From positions 434,001-498,000 of the forward strand of contig NW_026570224.1 of the NCBI RefSeq assembly GCF_019649055.1: a stretch of 64,000 nt of DNA, in the 5' to 3' direction. Of this stretch, positions 1-12,797 are shown in pieces. The stretch comes from Paramacrobiotus metropolitanus (lineage: Eukaryota > Tardigrada > Eutardigrada > Parachela > Macrobiotidae). The position numbers and the translations under genes are program-made. Position 1 is the stretch's first letter. Each line of letters opens with the position of its first letter. Below the pieces are notes generated by a model. The model was not told the origin of the DNA. It did not search any database and was given only the letters and a program-made list of their open reading frames with translations.

Positions 1-948
1 CTGATACTTATTCCTGAGCTTGCACCATTTACTGTATGTACTGTACCTACAATAGACGATTACGAGGTACAGAAAAGCAAAAAGCAAAAAAATGCAAGCA
101 AAAAAATGCAGAAAGCAAAACAATTCTGTAAGCAAAAAAATGCAGATTCCATTTCACAATTAACCATCACAATTTACTATATTCAAATCTGTTATTTACC
201 AACGTTAAAAAAAAACTTACTGGTGACTATTTGTAGCTTCGTTGCAGTAACTATTGGGTAATTTGAGATTCAATATAAACTTTAAACACCAAGAAATTAC
301 GGCTGAGAGCGGTGATACCAGATACAACTCTTGCATCGAAAAATTAAAACACATCAAATTAAAACTGTCATTTGCACCTAATTTACAGAGCAGTTAAAAT
401 ACCGCAAACCAAACCTCAGCGTAAATTATATCAAAAAATCCGAAATCGAAAATGTGTGATTCAGTAACCCAACGTAATGACTGAACCATTTAACTGAATA
501 ATGGAAAATCATAACTGAACAGTTTACTGTTTACACTTCACAGCTTACACTTTAAAGTATAAAGTAAGTAACACATAACGACGATCAGGGATGCACACCT
601 TGATGAAAACGAAAAAGAATATCCAGCCTTCAAATGTCTTTAATATTAGGAAGTAATAGTAAACAAGATGTAAGGATCAGATGTAAGCTAGAAATGTTTT
701 CTATTAATTTGAAAATTCATGCTTTATAAATCCGTAACTGGTGAGTTCCACAAATGTCTAGCGCAGTCCAGAATCCAGCAAAAGAAACTGACTCCAATCA
801 AGGTTGTCATGAAAGGAGTTCGTCTCTTTATAATCAAGGGAGTGATTTCACGAACTACCAACTCTTTCGTATTACTTATATACCATACAGCTTATCAGTT
901 ATCATCGACCCTAATAGTTTACAAGAGGAGTCTAGAAAATTGATTCAC
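1..948. other. AT-rich non-coding stretch at left edge
   Basis: I see no supportable exon here. The stretch is AT-rich, with short reiterations of an A-run word (gcaaaaaaatgca) around 65-150. If the exon at 949-1059 belongs to a longer gene, this is the start of its first intron. Confidence 0.5.
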
Positions 949-1059
949 CTCAATGGGTTCCTGATCCTCGTCTTGCTGTGGTTCCAGCGGCTCCTCTTCT
1001 TCTTGAGGCTCGAAGTCATCTGCCGCGAAATCATCTCCCCCCTCATAATCGTCATCCAT
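949..1059 (-). CDS. possible first coding exon of RNA polymerase subunit RPB6
   Basis: The minus strand opens with ATG at 1059 and reads 37 codons of very acidic sequence beginning MDDDYEGGDDFAADDFEP. It ends at a GAG|GTGAAT donor in phase 0. RPB6 (RPABC2), a small subunit shared by RNA polymerases I, II and III, has a disordered acidic N-terminus of this type (Asp/Glu with GGDDF-like runs) before its conserved core. The core (the MTKYERARVLG region) is not in the window, so it would have to lie left of base 1 across an intron of more than 948 bases. The match rests only on composition and short motifs. Another acidic nuclear protein is possible. Confidence 0.35.
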
Positions 1060-1781
1060 TATGACCTGATGCTAAATGGCCGCCTAAAAGAATTAGAACA
1101 GTATCCACTCACAAAGCAGTTTTCTGCAATTCGGAAGCTTCAAATTTAACCAGTTTTAAACTAATGTTTCTGTTTCAACTCATTATTTTTTAAGCTATGA
1201 AAATACAGTATGAACCAGTGCAGTAGCGAATAGCGATTCCCGAATGGCCGAATCTAGCGATGTGATTGTGCTGCTAAATGCAGCCTAAAGCGGTACAATT
1301 GCCAAAAACAACGTAATGATCAAATCGGTGCGGTCAAAAGTTACTTTGTAAAATTTGACCAACCGCACACCATCCACAGGGTGGACTCGTAGCACAGTAA
1401 GTAATCGACCGAACGCTTGTTTTTATAATTTATTCATTTTATTGCACTTAATTTTCAGACCCATGGGGCATGGTACATACATTTGTGCTTTTAAAATCTA
1501 TACAATCGCTTCACTTTTCACAAAAATCCAATTAATATCTTTGGCAGCAGTGTCAACAGCACGCTTTCAGCGCCTCTTAGCACAGGAAAGTCCTATTCGA
1601 GAATATTATTATTATATACTTTGTAAGTAAGTGCAGTCCAGTATCTGTACATATGCATCTGTACTACAAAAGTTAACCGGCAGGAACGATTTTAAAAGGA
1701 AGAATATCGGAATTACATCCAGATCAGTTAATGCTATGTACGACTCAGTATATTTCAAATTCGAAGGAACAAAACTCCAGT
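1060..1781. other. intergenic, SHQ1 to next minus-strand gene
   Basis: About 720 AT-rich bases hold the 3' flank of SHQ1 and the promoter side of the possible RPB6 exon. No coding or RNA gene is recognised. Confidence 0.5.
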
Positions 1782-3788
1782 TCAGTCCTCGTCATCATCA
1801 GAATCCAAAAGAGCCAACTTCTTAATTTGCTCCTGAAGATCCGCGCTTGTCTCATCATTCGCTGCGCCTCGTTCCTCCATCGCCAATCGACCGGCTTCCT
1901 CGGTGATTTCGAGATCCAGTCCCACGTCGTCCTTCTGAATACGCACCTCTGCCACTTCATTGCGAAACAGTTGATAATCTTCCGACCCTTCACCAATACT
2001 CTGGATCCACACACAGTAATCAATGATATACAGGTCATTAAGAATGTAACGGTTTTCTTGACTGGAACTGAAAGCGGCTCGAACGTGCAGCAGCGTTTTC
2101 AAAATGGCACTTCTTCCCAATGCAACAATATTTTTTACGTCACGAATTACAGTTTGAGATAAATTCCAGTTGCGATACAACGGATAACACAAGCTGCGCC
2201 GGATACATGCTCTTAGCGCCGCGGTGACAGAGGTGAAATGATCGGTACACGATAGCGACGGTGATAGTTTCGCTACAGTCCATGAAGATTCCACCTAGAA
2301 GCAGAATTTTAAAAGCAGTCAATTACGGCTTCCAAGAAAATACTAACAGTTTCAAATGGCAAATAAAATTCGAATAATTTTTTTAAAATCTGAACTAAAT
2401 AACGATACCATGTATTACTTAATAATAATAAACAATGCTAACAATGTTTAATGCTGAGTGCATTTTTTGACGAATCACAATCAATAAAAAGGCGCGATTT
2501 AGAAAAGGATTCGCAATCTTGGCCTGTAACTACTTACTTATTTTTAACCAAATACTAACCGTTGAATTTCCCATTGTCGTTCGATGATCGTAGGCATATG
2601 CAAAAATTATTTCGGCCAAAGTAGCCCACACAATCGGAACCACATCGGGGGAAACTTTTATCTCATGCCTGGGCAGTTCTTTTAAAACATCCACTTCTTC
2701 TCCATCAAAATCCACTTTCTGCTCGCCATTCCCCGCTAGTGTGGTCCACCACGGCTGATAACAGCAGATCTCCTCAATCTTAGTGAGCTCTTCTTCATCG
2801 AACAAATTTGACCTGAAATCATAATTTGAAATAAAAATTCTTAAGCATTTTTCCACTGCTGGCAAATCAGGCCATTACAAATAATGTTCATCATTGTGGC
2901 AGAAATCATCCGCTTCCAGTGCTTCGCGCTGCTGCGTAATTTCATCCGGTGACAAATCATCCACATTTTCCAAATCTAATATCATGCGTAATTCATCGCT
3001 CAATTCGCAGAATACTCCCGTTCGGCGCAGGCCGAATCCGTAGCGATGTCGCCGCACTGTCTTCCCCGACACCGAAGCACCGTCGTCGTTTTCAGGAGGC
3101 ATTTCCTGTGGATATCGCCAATCGAGATCAGCGCCCGCAATGGAATCCACGTCGCCATCCACACTGGCGTCTCCATTGATTTCCACGGGAAGCACCGGCA
3201 CTCTCCACGTTCCACGCGGAGTCAGGAGCTTTGTAATCATATCCAAGTCCGCAAAATGTGCGCCCGGGTCTTTCTTGGCGATGCGAATTTCGAAAATTCC
3301 TGCAATCGCGAAATGTTAGACTGCTACGCAACGCACTTCAGTATTTCCGTTACCGTCAGTTGCACTGTACTCGGTGGCCACGCCATCTTCCGCGACATCT
3401 CCCGGAAAGTACAAGCTAAAAAGAAAACGTCTTCGTTAATTCGAAGTCCGCAGAAAATGAGCGCGTGACGATCGATGGCGTATTTCAAACACGGTATTTG
3501 GTGATTTACCGCAGATGATATGGTTTTGAATAGAACTGGAGTTCGTTATCCACGACTTCGATCTCGGCTTCAGAGATCTAAAACGCAAAAAGCATGCGTG
3601 AGAAACGGAGCTCCTTCCAGTACATTTTGCGAATCAGTTTCGCGTTGTCTTGCGCCGAGTCACATAAAACTGATAAAAGAATAAGTAAAACGAAACACTG
3701 CACAATCACTCACCTTAGCAAATGGAGCCCGAATCGATACCAGTATACTCTCTGCGTTCTGGGAGATCTTGAAGCGCGGCGTCAACAT
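1782..3788 (-). CDS. SHQ1: SHQ1, H/ACA snoRNP assembly factor, 6 exons, 463 aa
   Basis: Exons on the minus strand are 3788-3714, 3577-3510, 3415-3354, 3299-2879, 2812-2560 and 2294-1782. Every junction is GT-AG and all phases agree, giving 463 residues. The protein starts MLTPRFKISQ, the usual start of SHQ1. It has an N-terminal CS (p23-like) domain in exons 1-4 and then the helical SHQ1-specific domain, with YGFGLRRTGVF, EHYLSNLF and CCYQPWW. It ends with the highly conserved RSLCYPLYRNW and YILNDLYIIDYCVWIQ blocks. The tail is Asp-rich. SHQ1 binds dyskerin (NAP57) as an RNA mimic and chaperones it before H/ACA RNP and telomerase RNP assembly in the nucleus. Length is close to fungal SHQ1 and shorter than the human protein, which has an extra C-terminal tail. 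Identification is very secure. Confidence 0.96.
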
Positions 3789-6128
3789 TTGGAGGATTTC
3801 ATCCAATCCAGACAACTGACAACCAACAGAAAATTGTGAAATACTGTATAAAATAATAAATTCTTCAAAAAACTTCACATCAGTAAGATATCAACCAATA
3901 ATATTTAATAATCATTCAAATCCAGATACCTTAGATTGCAGGCAGAGTGCAATCCAAAAACACAAAAATATTGAACTGCTATCTCAAAGGAAAGCGCAAT
4001 CGTAGAGGAAACCTAATCTGGCGCTAAAAAATGTTGAAAAACGGTCGATTATGTTCGACTTTGAACTGCTCTTATGTAATCCTCCTTTGTGTTAGGACTT
4101 TGACTACGAGGATGCACGCAGTCAAACCGACAGTAAATTTTTTCAGCGAGACCAACCGACAACCGTGCACATGAGTGCAAGCGACTGCCAACCATCCACG
4201 GATGGCTGTCACCTGTACCACGCATACAGTGCAAACGACACCTCCCTTCCACGGGTGGCCGTTATGTGAAAAAATAATCCACTTGTGAGCGTGGTTGTCG
4301 GTTGGTCTCGCTGAAAAAATTTACTGTCGGTTCGACTGCGTGCATCCTCGTACAGTACTACGGTACTGTACTTTATACTGTACTTATGCATACACAGTAT
4401 TTGTTCAATGTTCAGTGAGAAGCCGAACTGCACAAAGTTAAAAGTCTCCTGGCGGTCAGCAGCTGCTCAACACACAGCAGGAACCGGAAGTCTGTACAAC
4501 ATGCCGGTCTCTTCCCATCTTTTTCTTTTTAGTACTTACAAGTTAGTACTACTTACTTGTCTTAACTTGTCTTGATTCAGAAAGCTTTCGTTATGATTCA
4601 GACCTTAAACAGTAAGAAATAATTTTGCATAAGCATTTCGTACAATAGTTTATCGGCTAGTTCACTAGTTACTGTACTGTTCATTGAATTATACCGTAGT
4701 ATAAAACGTACATGAACTGACTATGTGCAACACGAGTACAGACTCGGTGCGCTGTAGATTTTGCAGACTTCGTGCCGGCTTTAAAACTTTCGAAAAAAAA
4801 TTCTACGGTATCAAAACGTGTAATAAACCCCACGAAAAAGAACAAATTAAAACAAAAAAAGCGAAAGGTATCTTATTTTATTTATTTAGGCACATTCACC
4901 AGTGGACCACCACGTACTGTGTGCCGTAGTGAACAAAAACGTAACTGTTTTCTATGGTCAAGTTCATCATACTCGTATGGAATCACCCTTTGACTTTTGT
5001 TATTATGCTGTAAAATACACTCGCAAATGCAATAGATCTTCTCCAAGCAGGATTTTTACAAAATTTCCGAACACTGCAGAATTATGTAATTCAATATTGC
5101 TATGTGTAGTGGCTCTATCTGCAAAAAAATGGGACAAAAGTTTTGGATTGTCATGATAACTAACTACTTGACTTCTGAAATCTACATACAACAGTAGCGC
5201 AACTGGCAACGGGATGCCTATATATTATATGCCCAAGAGACGGGCCAAGAGTAAGTCAAAAAAGTTAAAAATTATGTTGTTTGTCAATTAAAATTTTCGT
5301 TGCAAGGTGCACCGTTATTTATTAATGCTATCCGATTCCGCACACTCCAACCATTACACACATTTACTGATTTCCAGTCCCAAAAATTACTGTAGGATTT
5401 TTACCGGTATCGACGGTATGTATTCTAATCAACTGACGTTACTAACCATACTGTATGGCATATGCTGCTGCCGTATGCGGTCGGCTTGCCAGAGCCGTAA
5501 CAAAAATTTCCCCCAAAAACGAAAAATCTTGACGAACCGGTTTTGCATGTAGGCAAGTGATACGTACTGAACATTTGAGTGAGTAACATCAAACTTCCGT
5601 TCAAATCATGCCGGCCATAACGCCAATAATGGTTGAACAGTTTTTGCGCCGTAAGCAATCAGCGTACTCAATAGACAGGTAGAATACTACAGTAGCAGTA
5701 ACAAATAAAATGTCTACAGCCTACTTATACATGCTACACACTACCGTGGTGCTTAGCATAAGCCATTGTTGACGGAAGGTTTTTGTCCGAGTGCCAGGTA
5801 GAAAAAAATCTTCATTAGTAGTCCTTACTCTAGAAAATAGCCGTTCCGTCTTGCGCTAATGCAGTTTTATACTGAGGTGTTTAATCTCTCCTGCTCCACC
5901 AATTATCGATCTCTTATCTGCCGCGGGTTTTTTATATATGCGGCCAAGAATTCTTAGCCTTCTTGTCAAATGTTCCTTACTGGTTGTAAAATTCAGAAAC
6001 ATCGGGCGCCTTTCCGAACAGCTGTCGTAATATAGTAATATATCCCCAAACCCCCTTAATAATGTGTAAAATAAGATAACTTCAAAAGTAAATTTTTTTT
6101 CCATCCTATTGCTACCGGATTCTATACC
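3789..6128. other. intergenic region with hairpin element, no gene seen
   Basis: Between the divergently placed SHQ1 and the four-helix membrane gene there are about 2.3 kb without a convincing exon. Open frames here are short and have no family resemblance. The long inverted repeat at 4105-4352 is listed separately. Confidence 0.6.
4105..4352. repeat. long inverted repeat (MITE-like hairpin)
   Basis: Bases 4105-4164 and 4293-4352 are 60-bp reverse complements with one difference (A at 4124 region versus G-containing partner). They are separated by a 128-base centre that itself contains short palindromes around catccacggatgg. The arms begin tacgaggatgcacgcagtc. The near-identity suggests a recent non-autonomous element or foldback. 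No transposase is present and no target-site duplication could be assigned with confidence. Confidence 0.85.
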
Positions 6129-7276
6129 ATGAATTCCGACAATTTCTCGATATCGGAAACCTTGACTGTGATTTTACGAAATGAGAGCCGGAAGCGATTG
6201 TTTCGGGATATCAGCCTCACACAAACTTTATTTGGACCAATATTCTTCATAATGTTTGCAGTTGTACTACATGGTAAGTAAATGTGGATAACAAATTACG
6301 GGTTATGCACAATATTACAAAGATCTCAAGTTTTAATTTCCAAAAGGCATCGAACGCATATTTGTATTGCGTCTTTACAGTGCAACTTCCGACTGCGTTA
6401 TACTTCGTCACGTGGATGACCCTGACAGGTTTGATTGGGTTCTGTTTTACACATTTCCTAATGCCCAAAACATCCGCACACCCCAGTCTGGTGCCCTGTT
6501 TGTACATATGCATGCTGTCCTGTGGACTGGCACTGGGTGTGGCTACCGTGGTGCAGGGAACACTACTGCTAACCTCTCCGCATTTGCGGAAAAATACTAA
6601 AATTACCGGATCACGGATTGCCGACGGACCGGAAGTGGCCGGCTTGGGACCGGCAATCGGCATCGGCGCTTTACTGACATCTTTGGAACTTGTTGCCGTA
6701 ATTATGGTCATACGTGATTTAATTGGATGTTCACGATACGGATTACCACAGTCTAGACGGAATTTGACAGACACAAGACCGTAAGTACCACTTGCCGGCG
6801 CACCCGTATCGGGGAAATACAATTTTACACAAATGTTTTTAACCCACAGCTTACACTATGCTTCATAGTATATTTTACGTACTCCAATGTATAAGTAGAA
6901 TAGTCAATCTTGAGCAGTTTTGGTAGATCCTAACAGGATTATCGTTCAATACCATGGTCAGTTTCTTTTGTTTGATTCAGTTAAAAATTATGCTTTTTAA
7001 GTTTTTACAGCGCACTGATAGAAGATTACAACGGGATTTAACCTTAAACGTATGCGCATTATTGTGAACTGCAGAATAATCCGCACAACAGTTGATTATC
7101 GAATTGTACGCGATCCGCGAGGACTGGCCATCGGACTGCCGACCGAGTTGCACGCGTTAAATGCTCTGAAGATGGACAGTCCACCGGGATACGACCAGAT
7201 TCCACCGCCGACCTACGACGAAGCGGTGCAGACGGAGGAGATGGCAGGCGAACAGACTCCTCGGAATACCACTTGA
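6129..7276 (+). CDS. four-helix membrane protein with PPxY tail, 3 exons, 248 aa
   Basis: Exons are 6129-6273, 6381-6780 and 7075-7276. Splice sites are canonical and phases agree, giving 248 residues. The sequence shows about four hydrophobic segments: LFGPIFFIMFAVVLH in exon 1, then LYFVTWMTLTGLIGFCF, a SLVPCLYICMLSCGLALG segment and a GIGALLTSLELVAVIMV segment in exon 2. The C-terminal cytoplasmic-type tail carries two PPxY motifs close together (SPPGYDQI and PPPTYDEA), which are ligands for WW domains of NEDD4-type ubiquitin ligases. An AATAAA lies directly at the stop codon (about 7278). The architecture resembles small tetraspan trafficking or adaptor proteins, but I do not recognise a named family. 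Function is therefore unassigned. Confidence 0.8.
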
Positions 7277-7938
7277 ATAAAGCTCAAGCATGCAGAGCTC
7301 AAACGCTTTTTAATAAGAGAGCTCCGCTCACACTCTGATTCTTCCGGCTGGTCAAACCTTCGCTGAGCAATAAGTAATTGTCAAACACATTAATTTGTCG
7401 TATACAGAGTAGTTACAATAAACATTAAAATATACGATAAAGAATGTGTAACTGTGAAGAAAAGTTGAATGGTTCCGTAATATATTGCTGATCCCGGGTC
7501 TTTGATCGAAGCGGTTGCACTAGATGTACATTTTCTTCGATAAGAAAAAACCACCACAATTCGAACAACGCATAAGTTTCGTCTTCTAACTATAATTGTT
7601 AAGGTGTTTCGGTAATTCCTAAGCCAACCTGGTAACATCAACAACGATTTATTTCTAACAAAACGAAGATTCTAAATGCACCAACGTGAGCGGTAGGCGA
7701 GAAATATTTAGAAACAACTGAACAAGAACCTTTACACATAATAAAAAAATATCAGCGGTGCAAATAATATTCAGTTAAAGAAAGGTAAAAATACGAACAC
7801 ATACTACTGTCATTTAAAAACAGTTTACAGTTATGTACACTCAGTAAGCTACCAACGTTAACTGATCCAGATATTGTACGAGACATTAACCACATTAGCT
7901 CGGCCAGCACATGGGCCAATACATGTTCAAATTCAACT
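7277..7938. other. intergenic, convergent 3' ends
   Basis: This stretch separates the convergent ends of the plus-strand membrane gene and the minus-strand BMP receptor. I see nothing coding in it. Confidence 0.5.
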
Positions 7939-10900
7939 TCATGGAGAGGACGGCAGAGAATTCCCGAGCAACTGCGCTAGCGTCTTCTTGGTGCGCAGCG
8001 CAGTTGACCTTACAGCAGGTATATCGTGCCACAATTCCTCCATCAACGAAACATATTTACCCGTTACCTGCAACGAAAAGCAAGCCAACTGTAAATGTGC
8101 ACCAAATGAATACGTACTTACTTCCAGTTATAATGTGTGGTAGACTGGCGCAAATATTGTCAAGATGTCCAGATTCTCAATGTTTTTGAATTTCTTACAA
8201 GTATATCCCTATAAATTACTGCAGAAGTAATTATCGACACAGCATACTTCGTGTTTGCGCCAACAATCAAGGATCGGTGGCCGCTGCCCATGTTGGCAGA
8301 CCGGTCGGCACCTCAAGTCATCCATTCTTAAGCGAAGTTTCTCTAACTTCTCTGGACAACATACAACTTGACGCATTTCCTCCAATTTCGGATCAGTTCC
8401 CACCATACCGTGAAACGGAAGCTGGTAGCCTTCACAAACTCCTACAGGCACACACCGATTACTAAAATACCGCACTTGGTGGTGTAATATCCCTTTGTGC
8501 AGTACCGGAAACATCAGCACATCGAGCAATTTCCCACAACACCAATCCCAGAGAATAAATATCGCAACGCTTGTAGGAATCGAATTCCTGTCGGCGGATG
8601 GAATCGTCCAACAGTTCCGGAGGCATATACCGCCGTGTTCCTTCTCGTTTTGTTAAATCGTGCATTTTGCTGCCCATACTGTCCTCCCTTTTAAAATGAA
8701 AGCATTCCCAGTTATTGCCGATGCATAAACGCAATGCTTTCCGTTTTTTGGACAAATTCATCACTTGCTTCTACCTGATAGCCAGCCCAAAATCGGCGAT
8801 CACGCAAGTGACCCCGTCCATCTTGATGAGGATGTTTTTGCTCTTCATGTCACGATGTGCAATGGACGGTTTGGCTTCAGTGCCGCGTATTCCCGAATGC
8901 AAATGATCCAGTCCGCATGCGATCGTGTGGGCCATTTTCACCATAGTGGCTATACTTATCCGACTTTGCAACTGCCGTAAGTGGTCGTATAGCGAAGCCA
9001 TGTGGAAATCCGTTATCAGCAGCATTTGTGTGCAGGAACCAGTTCCGCCAATATCGGCAGCAATAAATCCTACAGTCAAAATTAACAGATTACGCTATAT
9101 TATCGCTATATTATATTTTGAAGTTGTAGTTTCGTTTCAGTTTTTGAAAACGCATTTCTAATGAGACATGATTTGACCATTAATTTTACCTTACTTTCAT
9201 ACACCTGACTGTGCAAAAACAAACACAATTGTGTACGTTCTAGTCAGATCCGTGTCAGCGCAAACCATTAGAGCTTCCTTTTAGACATGTGAACGAAAAA
9301 TTACAACTTTACCCCGGTTACTTTACAGTTTAAAATATCTTTATTAATGACATTTTGGTTGTCCAAGAGCTTGTTATGCGGTTATGTCGTGTCACCGTGG
9401 CGGCAACTAAACGTTGCTATTTTGTCGACATACACAACCTACTTGTCACGCTGCTGTTGACTTATCATTTCACGGCGGCGCCAGAAACGTTTACATTAGC
9501 ACATTTTACGGTTAACTACATGTCTACGTCGGTGTTCGTGCCACTGAAACGACCGTACACTCACCGAGGATGTTTTCATGCCGCAACATACACGTCTGGT
9601 AGAGATCTTTCTCCGATTCCCAGCTGGCATCGTCCAGTGTTGAAAAGATCTTCACCGCCACTTTTTCATCACGGTACCGTGCCAGCCAGACCTCGCCGTA
9701 ACGCCCGCGGCCAATATTCTGCTGGAACTGCAGTTGCCGGGCCACTGTTGTCTGCACCAAGCGCGGAAGTCCAGAACCGGAACCGGAAGTCATCGACTGT
9801 TCCATCTGGTCTTTGGCCGCACTGGACGATGAGAACAGCTTCAAAGGTCCCATTAAGGATTGACTTTCCAATGCGGACAACGGATCGCCGGGAATTTTCC
9901 TTCTCCTAAAACCAACCGGATGAATAGGCAGCTGTTGCGCAAAATTAACGACAAATAAATTAATTTTTTTAGTGAAGCAGTACATGTTAACTTAAGAGTC
10001 ATAAAAAAAGCAGTACATGCTAAGAGTAATAGAGATACACATAGTTCCATAGCAGTACATATCTAAACCCATTTTCGAGAGCGATTAAAAAACTTTTTTC
10101 CAATTTAACATTTTGATCTCTCGATAGTTAAATTCAGTAGAAGTAATTCTAAGAACGTTGTGCAAGTACTTAAGCTTTCGCACCGGTAACAACAATAAAA
10201 TCCAAACGCGCAGGCGATAGCCACAACGAAGAAACTAACAGCGGCAGCAATGGTCCAGGTGAGATACTTGTGAGCGGGAACCATTTCCGGCGCCGGTGGT
10301 AAGGTGGGCAAGTGTGGCTCCAAGAATTCGTTGCATCTGTCTTCGTGGTCACAACAAACGATCCACGAGCGGACACCTGGGCGGTGCGGAACCTTGTTGC
10401 CTTTACACTGCATAATACTGTTTTCATCCTCTCCCAAGCAGCCGTATTCGCGAATTTCCTCGATGTGCCCTGACGCATCTTTGCTCTCCCTGATCGATGC
10501 AAAACATTTACTTTTCCCCTTGGCCGTGCACGTATTGTTGACCGCATGCTCCGGACAGCCTGCATCTTCTTCGCAGAAACAATCCAACGCGAAAACTGCA
10601 AAACCATCCAAATCGAGTTGCGTTGCATGAAAATGATTACACATGCACTACGTACTTGGAGCAACTTGGCAATTAGTTTCTAAATTTCGAAATCATAAAT
10701 GAGAAAGTCTTGTACTCCATGTTCTCTCACTTAATCCGGTCGGCGACTCGGCAGCAACACAATCTATACAGTTTATTAAGTTTTAAATAAGGTACAAGTA
10801 TAAAAACCACATATATTTGCATTCGGCATTCCCTTTCCATATCGTAGGTCACGCTAGATGCAGGAAGTCACAACATCAATAAAGAAATGCACAGCAGTAA

Positions 10901-11524
10901 CGTCTCAATCCCTTTCACTGCTAATCTTATCACGGTGATTTAAACCGCAATACAGAAGAAAAATGGCATCGTAATTCATTCCGAAGAATTATTTACAATA
11001 TCAGCGTTGCGTTTTACGCTGTACAATATCACACATCAGTTTATCTAATTATCCTGCAACTAGCTGCACAAACAGATGCATTGTAAGTACTGTATCTCTA
11101 CAGTAGTTCTCTACCTTCTGTAGGTACTGTACGTACTGTAAAGTTCACTACAATATTGGCTGACAACAATTCAGTTGCATTTTAACTGGCTCAACCAGGC
11201 ATTACATAATTATTATACTATCAATCTATAACCAGGTAAGTTCAAGTTTTTAAAATCCAAGGAGCTGAATTAAAAAAAAATGTATGAGAAAAATATTCTC
11301 CACCAAAAACGATGCTCCGCAAAAATTTTGTGAACATTTATGCCCAATAAGCATTTTTATCATTCCACCATCTGTTTATAAGTGACCAGTACTGGTTGGC
11401 AGTAGTGGTTTACAGGTGTAGTGTTTAGGTTTTGCATAACACAAACATTTCGTTGCTCACCGGGAAAAAATAACTGGATAATTACACAACAAGCGCATGC
11501 TACAAATACAGGAAGATGATCCAT
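7939..11524 (-). CDS. BMPR1: BMP type I receptor Ser/Thr kinase (BMPR1/thickveins-like)
   Basis: Minus-strand exons are 11524-11461 (signal peptide [16 protein letters not shown]), 10595-10184, 9905-9565, 9069-8775, 8687-8506, 8441-8365 and 8088-7939. Phases agree for the first six. Exon 2 holds the Cys-rich activin-receptor ectodomain ([12 protein letters not shown] box) and the membrane helix. Exon 3 carries the GS box [11 protein letters not shown] and the glycine loop GRGRYGEVW with VAVKIF lysine. Exon 4 has the L45-loop block [14 protein letters not shown], closely matching BMPR1A/B rather than activin/TGF-beta type I receptors, plus catalytic HRDMKSKN and DFG. The last exon has the [13 protein letters not shown] end of the C-lobe. 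The product phosphorylates R-Smads after ligand-driven activation by a type II receptor. The coding link between 8365 and 8088 (the KLRP..W region) could not be resolved. Either a small exon is missed or an error or lesion lies there. Confidence 0.9.
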
Positions 11525-12797
11525 GGTGCCAACAGTAGAAATCCTTAATCCGATAGAAGACCAAATAGTCGTAAAGCAAAGCAGATCACATTTTTGCGGA
11601 ATTAACTGAGTGGCGGCAGATGCAGTGTCCTTTATGCTTCTGTCCCGTATAAATGGGTCAAGTACCCGAACCAATCGCTTCCAGAAAGTAAGTTTTTATT
11701 TCGAACATCCTTTCATACAGTCTAACAGGTTCTTCGCTAATCATTCGCGATCGTAGATGTAGCGCAGGTCTTCGCGCTGTCGACTGGTTATTGCTTATTA
11801 GCTGTGCGATAACCGTCACGCGAGTATGGTTATGATGTGCATATCTATCTGCCTTGAGTCATATATTTGCAGCGTTCTCTGCCAGCTTCTTTCGCATGCA
11901 CACTAAACGCACTTACCATTTTGTCTTTGCCTTGTTACCATTCTTTGTTTAGTTTTATGGGCGGTCTGACTGGCAAAATATATGCCTCTCTTTCTGTGTC
12001 TAAAAGAGTGACCGATTTGTACTGTACTACGGGCGCTCTCACGAAACCTTTTCCTTTTCGGTTCACACTGGAAACGGAGCTGGAAGTTGAATGCTGATGT
12101 CTGGTCTACGAGTACTGTGTGTCTGTGTGTTCAGAATAGTACAAACTACAAAGCATTATCAATAACTGTTGTACCGTGGTTTTAAGTTTGTGTGGCGAAA
12201 ATCCATGTAATTACTTAATTGCGAATATCTATACACGTGGAAAAGTTTTAAAATAAAAAACTCTTCTGCTGAATGCTGGCAGTATTTGAATGAAATTGTT
12301 TAAAAGTTTAAAAACGTTTAAAACGTTTAAAATTGCTGCACTGTATCAATATTACGATCACTGTACTACTACATAGTACATAGTGACTACATACTATGCC
12401 GTTTATGTTTTAATACTGACATAAGACCGGTGTATCTTTTGTATAATATAAAATATATACGTATAATCAGTAAAATGCGCATTGTTTCCCCATCATACTA
12501 ACAATAAGAAAATCGTAAAACAGCGTAATTGTTGACGCTCTCTGATAATGTCATTATGAATTTACTCAACGGGACAAGTGAGAGAACAGAAGAAAAATTA
12601 TGATTTGCAATATTATACAATGTCTTAAAATTAGAATACTTCCTATAGGAACTTTATACTCGTACAATCCAAGTATTCTGTGTAAAGCGCACTGTGTATT
12701 CATTAAGAGTATTTATTGTCGTCCACAGAGGCACAGACTGACACTACTTACCGTGTATAAAACAGCATGATACAATAATGAAAATTTTAATTCAAAA
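11525..12797. other. intergenic, BMP receptor promoter side
   Basis: These 1.3 kb separate divergent genes and are AT-rich. They include a short reiteration of acgtttaaa words near 12300-12340 and many tactgta words. No exon is supported. Confidence 0.5.
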
